Source: Verrucomicrobiaceae bacterium (GTDB lineage Bacteria > Verrucomicrobiota > Verrucomicrobiia > Verrucomicrobiales > V1-33). From it: 58,357 nt of DNA. Below, piece after piece: positions 1 to 8,358 of the stretch (the stretch's first letter is position 1; the number at the start of each line of letters is the position of its first letter). The notes below the pieces were generated by a model that saw only the letters and a program-made list of their open reading frames with translations, had not been told where the DNA came from and ran no database searches. The stretch is from assembly GCA_027483175.1 (NCBI GenBank), contig JAIXVE010000050.1, positions 1 to 58,357 on the forward strand, in the 5' to 3' direction. Both the position numbers and the translations under genes were made by a program.

Positions 1-1
1 C

Positions 2-172
2 CTCGCCGCCAGCCGCCAATCCGTCCTCGAAGCCCTCGATCTCCGCTTCGGCCCCATCCCCGACGGCCTCCGCGATTCCCTCAACGCCATCGCCGATCCC
101 GAAAAACTCCGCGCCCTCCTCCGCGCGGCCATCGTCTCCGATTCCCTCGAATCCTTCGCCGCATCGCTCTGA
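2..172 (+). CDS. 3' end of a DUF4351-like protein (partial)
   Basis: The reading frame is open from base 2 to a TGA at 170-172, giving the last 56 residues of a protein that begins outside the window. The tail contains 'EALDLRFGPIPDGLRDSL' followed by an amphipathic Leu/Ala-rich helix. This is the pattern of the short C-terminal helical domain DUF4351, found at the end of Rpn/PD-(D/E)XK transposase-like nucleases and related hypothetical proteins. The catalytic part is not in the window, so no activity can be assigned. The C-ending codons match neighbouring + strand genes. The family is an inference from a short tail; the existence of the coding frame is more certain. Confidence 0.55.
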   Translation, partial: LAASRQSVLEALDLRFGPIPDGLRDSLNAIADPEKLRALLRAAIVSDSLESFAASL

Positions 173-357
173 CATCGCACAATCCTCAGCGCTACCGCCG
201 CGCAGCCGGCACTCTCCTCACAAGAATCTCCCCATCGGAGAACGCCTGACTTTGGGAGGCGAGCGACAGCCGTGGCGCAGCGAGACAGCCAGCCGCAAGG
301 CCACCCAGTAGGGCAAAGGGGTCAACTTCAGGGCTCTTCGTCCTAACAACTACCCCC

Positions 358-834
358 TCACGGCACGTCCACACACGCCACCGCCATCGCGCACATCCCT
401 TCCTCCCGACCCGGAAATCCCATCCGCTCATTCGTCGTCGCCTTCACCCCCACCCGGTCCGCAGGCAATCCTAACGCCTCACCGATCCGCTCCTTCATCA
501 GCGGCACATGTGGCAGAATCTTCGGCCGTTCCGCCACCAGCGTCGCATCCACATTGTGCAGCACCCCGCCCTTCCCACGCACCACCCCAGCCACCACCCG
601 CAGAATCTCGAGACTGCTGATCCCCCGAATCGTCTCATCCCCAGGCGGAAAAAAATGCCCGATGTCCGGCTCCCCCACCGCCCCTAGCACCGCATCCGCA
701 ATCGCATGACACAGCACATCCGCATCACTGTGCCCCTCCAGCCCGCGCGCATGCGGGATCTCCACCCCGCCCAGCACCAGCAGCCGCCCTTCCACAAGGC
801 GGTGCACATCATAACCAATTCCAGTCCGGATCAT
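358..834 (-). CDS. ispF: 2-C-methyl-D-erythritol 2,4-cyclodiphosphate synthase
   Basis: This 158-residue protein matches the usual IspF length. The enzyme converts CDP-ME 2-phosphate to the cyclic diphosphate in the MEP pathway of isoprenoid synthesis, in the cytoplasm as a trimer. The metal-binding D-x-H (DVH, residues 9-11) follows the N-terminal 'GIGYDVHRL'. The conserved 'GHSDADVLCHAIADA' provides the second metal His, and the C-terminal signature 'TTNERMGFPGREEG' is intact. The gene lies 19 bp downstream of the phosphatase gene on the same strand, so the two are probably co-transcribed. No ispD lies next to it, although IspD and IspF are often adjacent or fused. Confidence 0.96.
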   Translation of the reverse strand: MIRTGIGYDVHRLVEGRLLVLGGVEIPHARGLEGHSDADVLCHAIADAVLGAVGEPDIGHFFPPGDETIRGISSLEILRVVAGVVRGKGGVLHNVDATLVAERPKILPHVPLMKERIGEALGLPADRVGVKATTNERMGFPGREEGMCAMAVACVDVP

Positions 835-853
835 CGTCTCGTCTCCTCAGGTT

Positions 854-1642
854 TCACTTCGCCGCCCCCGCCGCCATCTCCTCCTCCACCCACTCCAGCG
901 GCAGCTTCCCGTTCGTGCAGCACATCGAGTACTTCTCCGCCGCCGCATCCTTCTCGAACAACCGCGCCTTCCCACCCGCCGTCTCCACCAGAATAATCCC
1001 CGCCGCCACATCCCACAAACTGATCACTTCCTCCAGATACGCATCCAGCCGCCCCGCCGCCACATACGCCATCCCCAGCGCCGCACTCCCTAACATCCGC
1101 GTCTTCCTCACCTTGAACAGCAGTTCCTTGAACCGCGCCAGCCCCGCATCAATCGACTCCTTGTTCTTCGAAAACCCTACCGTAACCATCGCCTCCGACA
1201 ACTCCCCGCGCCCGCTCACCCGGATCGGCTGCCCGTTCAACTCCGCTCCATATCCCTTCCGCCCCACAAACATCTCGTCCTGCATCGGATCGTAAATCAC
1301 CCCCAGCACAATCTCCCCCGCCACCCGCAGCGCAATGCTCACACAGAAATGCGGGATCCCGTAAAAATAATTCACCGTCCCGTCGATCGGATCCACAATC
1401 CACTCGTGGTCACTCCCCTGATTCCCCGCAATCCCTTCCTCACCGTAAATTGCATGGTCCGGAAAACTCCGCAGAATAATCGCCGTGATCAGCTCCTGAC
1501 TCCTCACATCCAGCTCCAGCTTGATGTCATACTGCTTCAATTCATTCACCCCCAGCGGCCCGCCGAAATTCGCTTTGATCAGCGCCCCAGCCTGACGCGC
1601 AGCATCAACAGCAGTGGCAAGAAACTCTTCAGGTCTGGACAT
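854..1642 (-). CDS. Inositol monophosphatase family protein (SuhB-like)
   Basis: This is a 262-residue Mg-dependent phosphatase of the inositol monophosphatase superfamily. The metal-binding motif 'WIVDPIDGTVNY' and the preceding 'GEEG' are present, and the C-terminal signature reads 'LWDVAAGIILVETAGG'. The start at 1642 gives 'MSRPEEFLATAVDAARQAG', the expected N-terminus. A longer frame to 1813 adds 57 low-complexity Arg/Gly residues and would run into the divergent gene at 1738, so it was rejected. The exact substrate (inositol-1-phosphate, a nucleotide phosphate or another sugar phosphate) cannot be read from the sequence. It sits upstream of ispF in the same transcription direction. Confidence 0.92.
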   Translation of the reverse strand: MSRPEEFLATAVDAARQAGALIKANFGGPLGVNELKQYDIKLELDVRSQELITAIILRSFPDHAIYGEEGIAGNQGSDHEWIVDPIDGTVNYFYGIPHFCVSIALRVAGEIVLGVIYDPMQDEMFVGRKGYGAELNGQPIRVSGRGELSEAMVTVGFSKNKESIDAGLARFKELLFKVRKTRMLGSAALGMAYVAAGRLDAYLEEVISLWDVAAGIILVETAGGKARLFEKDAAAEKYSMCCTNGKLPLEWVEEEMAAGAAK

Positions 1643-1737
1643 GCCCTGCGCTTGCCCCCGATTCCACACCCGCGCCAGCGGAATTCCTCCTCCCCATCGC
1701 TTGCCTCCCCGCCCCCTCGCCCGCACCATCCCCTCCC

Positions 1738-2787
1738 ATGACCCCAAGGCTCTCCCGCCGCCGCTTCCTCCCGCTCGCCGCCTCCGCCCTCGCCGGCTGC
1801 TCAAAAGCCTCACCCACCAAGGTCCTCAATGTCTACCTTTGGGCCGAATACCTCCCGGACGATGTCGTCCGCGACTTCGAAAAGGAAGCCGCCTGCCGCC
1901 TCCAGGTCGACACCTACAACTCCAACGAGGAAATGATCACCAAGGCCGCCACCGGTTCCTCCGGCTACGACCTCGTCTGCCCGTCCCAGTACGCCGTCGC
2001 CCAGATGGCCTCCCAGAACCTCCTCGCCCCGCTCGACCCCACCGCTCTCCCCAATCGCAAACACCTCGACCCGCGCTTCCTCTCCCTCCGCGCCGACCCG
2101 GATAACAAATTCGCCGTCCCCTACCTCGGAGCCTCCACCGGCATCGGCTACCACAAGCCCGCCCTCCCCAACCCACCCCAGCGCTGGGCCGACCTCTTCA
2201 ACCCCACCTTCCTCGCCCCCCTCAAAGGCAAACTCTCCATCCTCGACGACGCCCGCGAAGCCGCCGCCATCGCCCTCATGGCCCTCGGCCTCCCACCCAA
2301 TTCCTCCAACCCCGACGACATCACCAAGGCCGCTCAACTCCTCACCTCCCAGAAACCCTTCGTCGCCTGCTACGACTCCGAATCCTTCGAAGACAAGCTC
2401 GCCTCCGGCATCTGCCTCGCCGTCCACGGCTACGCCGGTGACTTCGTCGCCGTCATGAAAGACAACCCCCAAATCACCTTCACCCTCCCCGCCGAAGGCT
2501 CAGTCTTCAACATGGACTGCTTCTGCCTCCTCGCAGAATCCCGCAACCAACCGCTCGCCCACCGCTTCCTCGACTTCATCCTCCGCCCCGAAATCGCCGC
2601 TCGCATCTCCTCAGCCACAGGATACCCGAACGCCAACGCCGCCGCCACCCCGCTCATCCCCGAGTCCCTCCGCAACCACCCCTGCTTCCAGATCCCCCCA
2701 GCCGACAAACTCGTCATGCTCGAAGACTGCGGCCCCGACACCCGCGCCCTCTACTCCAAAGCATGGGAATCCGTAAAACTCGCCTGA
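1738..2787 (+). CDS. Spermidine/putrescine-type ABC transporter substrate-binding lipoprotein
   Basis: This 349-residue periplasmic binding protein resembles PotD. The N-terminus carries a twin-arginine-like 'SRRRFLPLAASALAGC' that ends in a lipobox Cys, predicting a lipidated exported protein. The mature part begins 'VLNVYLWAEYLPDDVVRDFEKE' and continues with 'YDLVCPSQYAVAQM', both typical of polyamine-binding PotD/PotF folds. No permease or ATPase genes lie beside it, so it either works with a distant transporter or serves as an orphan receptor. It is divergent from the phosphatase gene with 95 bp between the starts, which must hold both promoters. Polyamine specificity is inferred from family resemblance only. 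Confidence 0.85.
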   Translation: MTPRLSRRRFLPLAASALAGCSKASPTKVLNVYLWAEYLPDDVVRDFEKEAACRLQVDTYNSNEEMITKAATGSSGYDLVCPSQYAVAQMASQNLLAPLDPTALPNRKHLDPRFLSLRADPDNKFAVPYLGASTGIGYHKPALPNPPQRWADLFNPTFLAPLKGKLSILDDAREAAAIALMALGLPPNSSNPDDITKAAQLLTSQKPFVACYDSESFEDKLASGICLAVHGYAGDFVAVMKDNPQITFTLPAEGSVFNMDCFCLLAESRNQPLAHRFLDFILRPEIAARISSATGYPNANAAATPLIPESLRNHPCFQIPPADKLVMLEDCGPDTRALYSKAWESVKLA

Positions 2788-2878
2788 TTTTCTTGCCGCA
2801 CACGTTTTCCCCAGGAATCCCGCCCGCCCCATCGTCCACTCTCCAACGCCTCACGCCTCCCCACCGCGTGCCGCTCCC

Positions 2879-3451
2879 ATGAACCCCATCCCCGATCCCG
2901 GCCAACTCCGCGCCGAACTCGTGCAACGCGCCCTGCCTGAGTTCGAACGGCCGCTCATCGGCTACGCCACCAGCATCACCCACGACCACGACGCCGCACG
3001 CGACATCGTCCAGGACACGTTCCTCAAACTCTGGATCCACGAAGACCCCGCCAGCCTCGACGGCCCAGGCCTCAAACCATGGCTCTACACGGTCTGCCGC
3101 AACCGATCCCTCGACTGGCTCCGCAGACGCCACCGCCTCGTCAGTCTCGACTCCGATTCCTTCGCCCAATTCGCCGCCAGCACCCCGGAACCCGCCGCCA
3201 CCGCCTCCTCCCGCGACGACGCCGCCGATGTCCTCCGCTACTTCCAGCGCCTCCCCGCCAATCAGGCCGAATGCCTCCGCCTCAAATTCCAGCACGACCT
3301 CTCCTACAAGGAAATCGCCGCCGCCACCGGTCTCACCGTCACCAACGTCGGCTTCCTCATCCACACAGGCCTCAAACGTCTCCGCCAGCTCCTCGCCCCA
3401 CCCGCCTCCCGCGCCACCGCCGCCTCACCTCTCCTCCCGCTCCCCAACTGA
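2879..3451 (+). CDS. ECF RNA polymerase sigma factor
   Basis: This 190-residue sigma-70 family factor has region 2 at about residues 25-90, including 'DAARDIVQDTFLKLW' and 'LYTVCRNRSLDWLRRRHR'. Region 4 near residues 120-175 reads 'LPANQAECLRLKFQHDLSYKEIAAATGLTVTNVGFLIH', the helix-turn-helix for the -35 element. An acidic/Ala-rich linker separates them. It ends 4 bp before the next gene, which encodes a single-pass membrane protein with anti-sigma layout, so the pair is probably translationally coupled. Its signal and regulon cannot be told from the sequence. Confidence 0.93.
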   Translation: MNPIPDPGQLRAELVQRALPEFERPLIGYATSITHDHDAARDIVQDTFLKLWIHEDPASLDGPGLKPWLYTVCRNRSLDWLRRRHRLVSLDSDSFAQFAASTPEPAATASSRDDAADVLRYFQRLPANQAECLRLKFQHDLSYKEIAAATGLTVTNVGFLIHTGLKRLRQLLAPPASRATAASPLLPLPN

Positions 3452-3455
3452 TCCC

Positions 3456-4169
3456 ATGAAATCTCCCGCGGACCATCCCGACTTCACCGCCATGGCCATC
3501 GGCGAACACATCGACGGCACGCCCCCCCAAGCCGTCCTCGACGCCCTCCACCAGAACCCCGCCGCACGCCGCGAGGCCGACGCCATCCGCTCCACCGCCC
3601 AGCGTCTCTCCGCCGCTCTCGGCTCCTCCGGATCCCATTCCCTCGACTCCGCCGCCCGCCTCGCCATCCTCAATGCCGACCCGGCCGCCGTCCGCGCTCG
3701 CTTCGCCTCCGAATCCTCGTCCCAACCCGCCTCCACTCCCGCCAACACCCGGCCGCGCCCGCGCCACGACCGCTATTCATGGGTCGTCCCCACCGCCGCC
3801 GCCGCCGCCGTCGTCATCGCCGGCTGGTTCTTCCTCAATAACACCCGCATCCGTCAGCGCTCTAACAACCCATCCACCCAGGACGAAAACCCGGAACCCA
3901 CCGGCTTCGTCCGCGCCACCCCTCCTGACAAATCCTCCCCGACCCAGCGCCGCGACATCCCCCGCCACACGCCCGGCGCCGTCACCCCGGAAATCGTCGC
4001 CGACCCCGCCATCCCCGCGCCCGGCTCCTCCTCACAACTCCCCGTCATGCCTGCCCCCGCCGTCGCCAACGACGACCCGGCCCGCAGCCCCATGCCGCAG
4101 CTCCCCAAATCCGCCACGCCGCCCGCCAATCCTTCCTCCCTCTTCGCCGCCCCGGAACGCAATCCCTAA
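3456..4169 (+). CDS. Putative membrane anti-sigma factor
   Basis: This 237-residue protein starts at the ATG 4 bp after the ECF stop; the same frame stays open upstream inside the sigma gene, but that part is shadow. Residues 1-60 are acidic and helical ('MAIGEHIDGTPPQAVLDAL'), as expected for a sigma-binding domain. A single membrane helix follows at about residues 110-128 ('VVPTAAAAAVVIAGWFFL'), then a long Pro/Ser/Ala-rich extracytoplasmic tail. No zinc-binding HxxxCxxC is visible, so it is not a ZAS anti-sigma. Its role rests on synteny and architecture. Its last 4 bases overlap the end of convergent cstA. Confidence 0.7.
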   Translation: MKSPADHPDFTAMAIGEHIDGTPPQAVLDALHQNPAARREADAIRSTAQRLSAALGSSGSHSLDSAARLAILNADPAAVRARFASESSSQPASTPANTRPRPRHDRYSWVVPTAAAAAVVIAGWFFLNNTRIRQRSNNPSTQDENPEPTGFVRATPPDKSSPTQRRDIPRHTPGAVTPEIVADPAIPAPGSSSQLPVMPAPAVANDDPARSPMPQLPKSATPPANPSSLFAAPERNP

Positions 4170-6211
4170 CTGCTCTCCGGCAGCGTCGCATACGGCGCTT
4201 CTCTCAGCTCCGCCCGCTTCCTCCCAGTCAGAATCCGCACCCATTCCACCGCACACCCGCTCACAATCACCCCCACCATCACGAGGAAAAACACCGTGAT
4301 CCCCACATCGACGCGCAGATTGATCAGCGTCGCCCTCAGCTTGGCCGCCACCACCGGATCCGTCGCCACCGCCAGCTTCGCCTCCACCCCCGCAATCGCC
4401 GGCAGGAATCCCGCCGCCTTCGCACTGAAAATCTTCATCGTCCCCGCCGTGAAGGTCACCACCAGCAGAAACACCAGCGGCACCCCCGTCGTCCACGCAT
4501 AACGCGCCCGCCCCATCTTCACCAGAATCGTCGTCCCCAGACAGAACGCGATCACCGCCAGCAGTTGATTCGCGATCCCGAAAATCGGCCACAGCGCCGT
4601 CGCAATCCCTGACGGATCAATAATCCCCTGGTACAGAAAATACCCCCACGCCGCCACCAGCAACCCGCTCGCCAGCACGTTGCCAGCCATACTCCGCGTG
4701 TCCCCCAGCGACGGCACAAACTGCCCCAGCAGATCCTGCAGAATAAACCGCCCCACCCGCGTCCCCGCATCCAGCGTCGTCAGAATGAACAACGCCTCGA
4801 ACATGATCGCAAAATGATACCACAGACCTAGCATGTTCAGCCCGCCGAACACTTTGTGGAACATCATCGCCATCCCCACCGCAAACGTCGGAGCCCCCCC
4901 CGTCTTCCCGATCAGCGTCGGCTCCTGCATCTCCGCCGCCAGATGCTGCATCTCCGGCAGCGTCACCGCAAAACCAGCCGCATTCACCCGCGCAATCACC
5001 GCCTCATGCACCGCCACCGTCGGCGGATCCGCCGGCGTGTTGATCGCAAAATACTGCCCGGGCTCCAGTGCACACGCCGCAATGATCGCACTCAACGCCA
5101 CCAGCATCTCCGTCACCATGCTCCCATATCCCACTAGCCGGATATGCTTCTCCCTCATCAGCAGCTTCGGCGTCGTCCCCGACGATATCAGTGAGTGAAA
5201 ACCCGAAATCGCCCCGCAAGCGATCGTAATGCACACAAACGGAAACACCGGCCCAGGCACCACCCACCCGCTCCCATCCGTAAACTGCGTCACCGCCGGC
5301 ATCTTCAATGGCGGAGCCACCACCACAATGAACACCCCCAGCACCGCCACCGTCCCCAGCTTCATGAACGTGCTCAGATAATCCCGCGGAGCCAGCAGCA
5401 GCCACACCGGCAGCACACTCGCCGCAAACCCATACACAATAATCGCCCACGCCAGCGACTCCGGCCGCCACGTCAGCATCTCCTTCCACTCCGGCGTCAG
5501 ATAATTCCCCCCACCCACACACGCCAGCAATCCCACCACCCCAGCCACCGTCACCGGCGTCACCCCAGCCCACCCCTGCCGGATCGCCACCCCCATCGCC
5601 ATCGCCAGCGGAATCGTCGCCGCAATCGTGAACAATCCCCACGGGCTGTGCGCCAGCGCCTTCACCACCACCAACCCCAGCACCGCCAGAATGATCGTCA
5701 TGATCACCAGCAGACTCACCATCGCCACCATCCCGATGAATGGATTGATCTCTTCCCTCAGCATCCGCCCCAGCGACTTCCCATCCCGCCGCATCGACGC
5801 AAACAACACCACCGCATCATGCACCCCACCCCCCAATGTCGCCCCGATCAGAATCCACAAGGTCCCCGGCAAATACCCGAACTGCGCCGCCAGCACCGGC
5901 CCCACCAACGGCCCAGGCCCGGCAATCGCCGCAAAATGATGCCCGAACACCACCCACTTCGCCGTCGGCACATAATCCCGCCCGTCCGCCTTCGTCACCG
6001 CAGGCGGTGCCCGCCGGTCATCCAGCGTCAGCACCTTCGCCATCAGCCACGCACTGTAAAACCGATACGCCACCGCAAACGAACACACCCCAGCCACCAC
6101 CAGCCATAACGCATTCACAGGCTCCGCACGCTGCAATGCCGAGATCAGCACCGCCAGCACGCCGAGACTCGACACGGCTACCCACACGAGAAATCGAACG
6201 ATTCGGTTCAT
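4166..6211 (-). CDS. cstA: Carbon starvation protein CstA / pyruvate-peptide transporter
   Basis: This 681-residue inner-membrane protein has many hydrophobic helices. The CstA family signature is clear: 'YDVP'-type region 'GRDYVPTAKWVVFGHHF', then 'AAIAGPGPLVGPVLAAQFG' and 'LWILIGATLGGGVHDAV'. CstA proteins import peptides or pyruvate, classically on carbon limitation. Length is close to the usual 690-700. It is monocistronic here; the 3' end overlaps the convergent anti-sigma gene by 4 bp, so the two transcripts are antisense at their ends. Shadow reading frames on the + strand, rich in His/Arg/Pro, are products of the skewed composition and are not genes. Confidence 0.95.
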   Translation of the reverse strand: MNRIVRFLVWVAVSSLGVLAVLISALQRAEPVNALWLVVAGVCSFAVAYRFYSAWLMAKVLTLDDRRAPPAVTKADGRDYVPTAKWVVFGHHFAAIAGPGPLVGPVLAAQFGYLPGTLWILIGATLGGGVHDAVVLFASMRRDGKSLGRMLREEINPFIGMVAMVSLLVIMTIILAVLGLVVVKALAHSPWGLFTIAATIPLAMAMGVAIRQGWAGVTPVTVAGVVGLLACVGGGNYLTPEWKEMLTWRPESLAWAIIVYGFAASVLPVWLLLAPRDYLSTFMKLGTVAVLGVFIVVVAPPLKMPAVTQFTDGSGWVVPGPVFPFVCITIACGAISGFHSLISSGTTPKLLMREKHIRLVGYGSMVTEMLVALSAIIAACALEPGQYFAINTPADPPTVAVHEAVIARVNAAGFAVTLPEMQHLAAEMQEPTLIGKTGGAPTFAVGMAMMFHKVFGGLNMLGLWYHFAIMFEALFILTTLDAGTRVGRFILQDLLGQFVPSLGDTRSMAGNVLASGLLVAAWGYFLYQGIIDPSGIATALWPIFGIANQLLAVIAFCLGTTILVKMGRARYAWTTGVPLVFLLVVTFTAGTMKIFSAKAAGFLPAIAGVEAKLAVATDPVVAAKLRATLINLRVDVGITVFFLVMVGVIVSGCAVEWVRILTGRKRAELREAPYATLPESS

Positions 6212-6314
6212 AACCTCCCATCGGAGCAGATTCCCAGCTCCCAGGCCACGGGAATTTTAACCACCCCCGCACTGCGCAGCGGCTGTCCCCCAACCGCCAC
6301 GCAGCCGGTTCTCC

Positions 6315-8357
6315 TCAAGGAGCCAGCGGAATCACCGGCTGCACCCGGAAGAACTGCCTCGGTGCCTCCGGATCCAATATCAGCCGCACCGCCCCAGTCC
6401 CCGTCGCCGGCCGCTGCAATCCCCCCAGCGCATCCCACCCGGACAGATCCGCCGTCGCCTCCACTTGATAGGACCGCCGCGGACTCGCCGACCACCTCAG
6501 AATCATGCTGTCCTCCGTGTCGTTCTCCGCCTCAGGCACCCCCGGCACACTCGCCGCACTGAACGGATTCGTGTCCGCCAGATACTCGTCCCGGTCACTC
6601 ACCCCATCCCCATCCGCATCCGATCCCGGCGTCCGACCTAGCAAGTTCAGATCGTCAGGCCGCCCCGCCAGCACCAGTTGCTCCCGCTCCCAGGCATCCG
6701 CAATCCCGTCCGCTCCCGCCACATCCGCATCCTCCCCAGCCCGCACCTTCGTCCGCAACCCCGCCAGCCCGATCCACCCGCAGTTCGCCGAATAAGCAAA
6801 CCCGCTCATCTCCCCAGTCCCCAGATCAATCCGCGGCGGATCACTCCAGCTCTGCCCGAAATACACCCACCCGATGTTCGCCCCGTACGCATAACCCGTC
6901 AGCCGCCCCGCCCCGTCATGGTTCACCCCGATGTCCCCGCCCGTCCCACTGTACTGAATCCCATCCGCAGGCTTCCCATCCCCAAGATCAATCCACCCGA
7001 CATTCGCCGCATACACCTTCCCTGACAAAAACTGCATCCCCACCGTCGGCACATCCTCACCCTTCGCCAGCGCCCTCCAGTTCAACCACCCGAAATTCGC
7101 CGCGTAACTCCTCGCATGCCCCACCGCAAACGTCGTCTCCTCAGGATCCGCCAGCACCATACTGAAATCCACCCCCGCCGCCAGCACCTTCACCGTCCGC
7201 CCCGACAACGCCCCGCTCACATCCACCCGCACCGGTACCGCCCGGTCCACCGTCGTCCCGTCACCCAATCCCCCGGACACATTGTATCCCCACGCAAACA
7301 ACTCCCCGTCCGCACTCAGCGCCAGACTGTGCAGCCCCGCCGCCACCGCCGTAATCGTCTTTCCCGAAAGCACGCCACTGTCATCCACCGCCACCGGACT
7401 CGTCCGCCGCGTCGTCGTCCCGTCACCCAATTGCCCATAACTATTATCACCCCACGCATACGCCCGTCCGTCCGACCCGATCGCCAGCCCTCCCCCGCTC
7501 CCCGCCTCTATCGCCGTCACCGTCTTCCCCGACAGCACCCCAGACATATCCAGCGCCACCGGCGTCAGCCGGTGCGTCGTCGTCCCGTCGCCCAGCTGCC
7601 CATAACTGTTCGCCCCCCAACCATACACTTTCCCCGCCGACGACAATGCCAGACAACCCGCCGGCATCGCCGTAATCGCCACAATCACCTTCCCGGACAG
7701 CACCCCGCTGACATCCACCGCCACAGGCACCGACCTCGCCGTCGTCGTCCCATCCCCGATCCCTCCCACCGCATTGTTCCCCCACGCATACACCTTCCCA
7801 TTCGAATCCAGCGCGTAACTCTGATAGTCCGACGCCGCAATCGCCACCACCGTCTTCCCCGACAACACCCCACTCATGTCCACCGCCACAGGCACCGCAC
7901 TCGACACCCCGCTGCCATTCCCCAGCAATCCGTACGTGTTCGATCCCCACGCATACACCTTGCCGTCTGACGTCAGCCCCAGACTGTGGTCAAGCCCCGC
8001 CGCCAGCGCCACCAGCGTCTTTCCCGACAGCACCCCGCTCATGTCCACCGCCACCGGCGGCGAACTCGGTGCCGTCGTTCCGTCCCCCAGCATCCCCTGC
8101 AAGTTACTCCCCCACCCATACCCCTTTCCATCACTCCCTAGCGCCAGAACCGAATCCCCGTACACCGACAGCGCCGTGATCGTCTTCCCCGCCAGCACGC
8201 CACTCACATCCACCGCCACCGGCACCAGCCGGTCGGTGGTCGTCCCGTCTCCCAGCTGCGCATCCCCGTTCTCCCCCCAGCCGAACGGATCCGCCTGAAC
8301 CGCCGTCAACCCGGACACCAACGCAAGCAGCACCCATCGTCTCAGTTTCATGGCCAT
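6315..8357 (-). CDS. Secreted RCC1-repeat (beta-propeller) protein
   Basis: This 680-residue protein has a signal peptide ('LRRWVLLALVSGLTAVQA'). Residues ~20-400 are seven or so RCC1-type repeats, each with a 'YAWGSNTYGLLGNG' blade and a 'PVAVDMSGVLSGKT' link. About 100 residues follow with repeated 'ANVGWIDLG / ANIGWVYFG / ANCGWIGLA' units. Next comes a calcium-binding thrombospondin-3-like stretch ('DADGDGVSDRDEYLADTNPF') and a C-terminal domain ending in 'RQFFRVQPVIPLAP', a layout frequent in verrucomicrobial exported proteins. Its start codon lies 1 bp from the stop of the beta-helix gene upstream, so the two form an operon. No enzyme activity is visible; a surface or extracellular binding role is an inference. 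Confidence 0.9.
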   Translation of the reverse strand: MAMKLRRWVLLALVSGLTAVQADPFGWGENGDAQLGDGTTTDRLVPVAVDVSGVLAGKTITALSVYGDSVLALGSDGKGYGWGSNLQGMLGDGTTAPSSPPVAVDMSGVLSGKTLVALAAGLDHSLGLTSDGKVYAWGSNTYGLLGNGSGVSSAVPVAVDMSGVLSGKTVVAIAASDYQSYALDSNGKVYAWGNNAVGGIGDGTTTARSVPVAVDVSGVLSGKVIVAITAMPAGCLALSSAGKVYGWGANSYGQLGDGTTTHRLTPVALDMSGVLSGKTVTAIEAGSGGGLAIGSDGRAYAWGDNSYGQLGDGTTTRRTSPVAVDDSGVLSGKTITAVAAGLHSLALSADGELFAWGYNVSGGLGDGTTVDRAVPVRVDVSGALSGRTVKVLAAGVDFSMVLADPEETTFAVGHARSYAANFGWLNWRALAKGEDVPTVGMQFLSGKVYAANVGWIDLGDGKPADGIQYSGTGGDIGVNHDGAGRLTGYAYGANIGWVYFGQSWSDPPRIDLGTGEMSGFAYSANCGWIGLAGLRTKVRAGEDADVAGADGIADAWEREQLVLAGRPDDLNLLGRTPGSDADGDGVSDRDEYLADTNPFSAASVPGVPEAENDTEDSMILRWSASPRRSYQVEATADLSGWDALGGLQRPATGTGAVRLILDPEAPRQFFRVQPVIPLAP

Positions 8358-8358
8358 G

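Noticed and set aside
173..357. Partial likeness between this gap and 6212-6312 (CGCAGCCGG, CTCTCCTCA, CCATCGGAG)
   Set aside because: The shared pieces are short and in a different order, so I could not define a repeat unit by eye.
5195..6109. A 304-codon + strand frame opposite cstA
   Set aside because: It is rich in His, Arg and Pro with no family pattern and is antisense to a clear membrane transporter.
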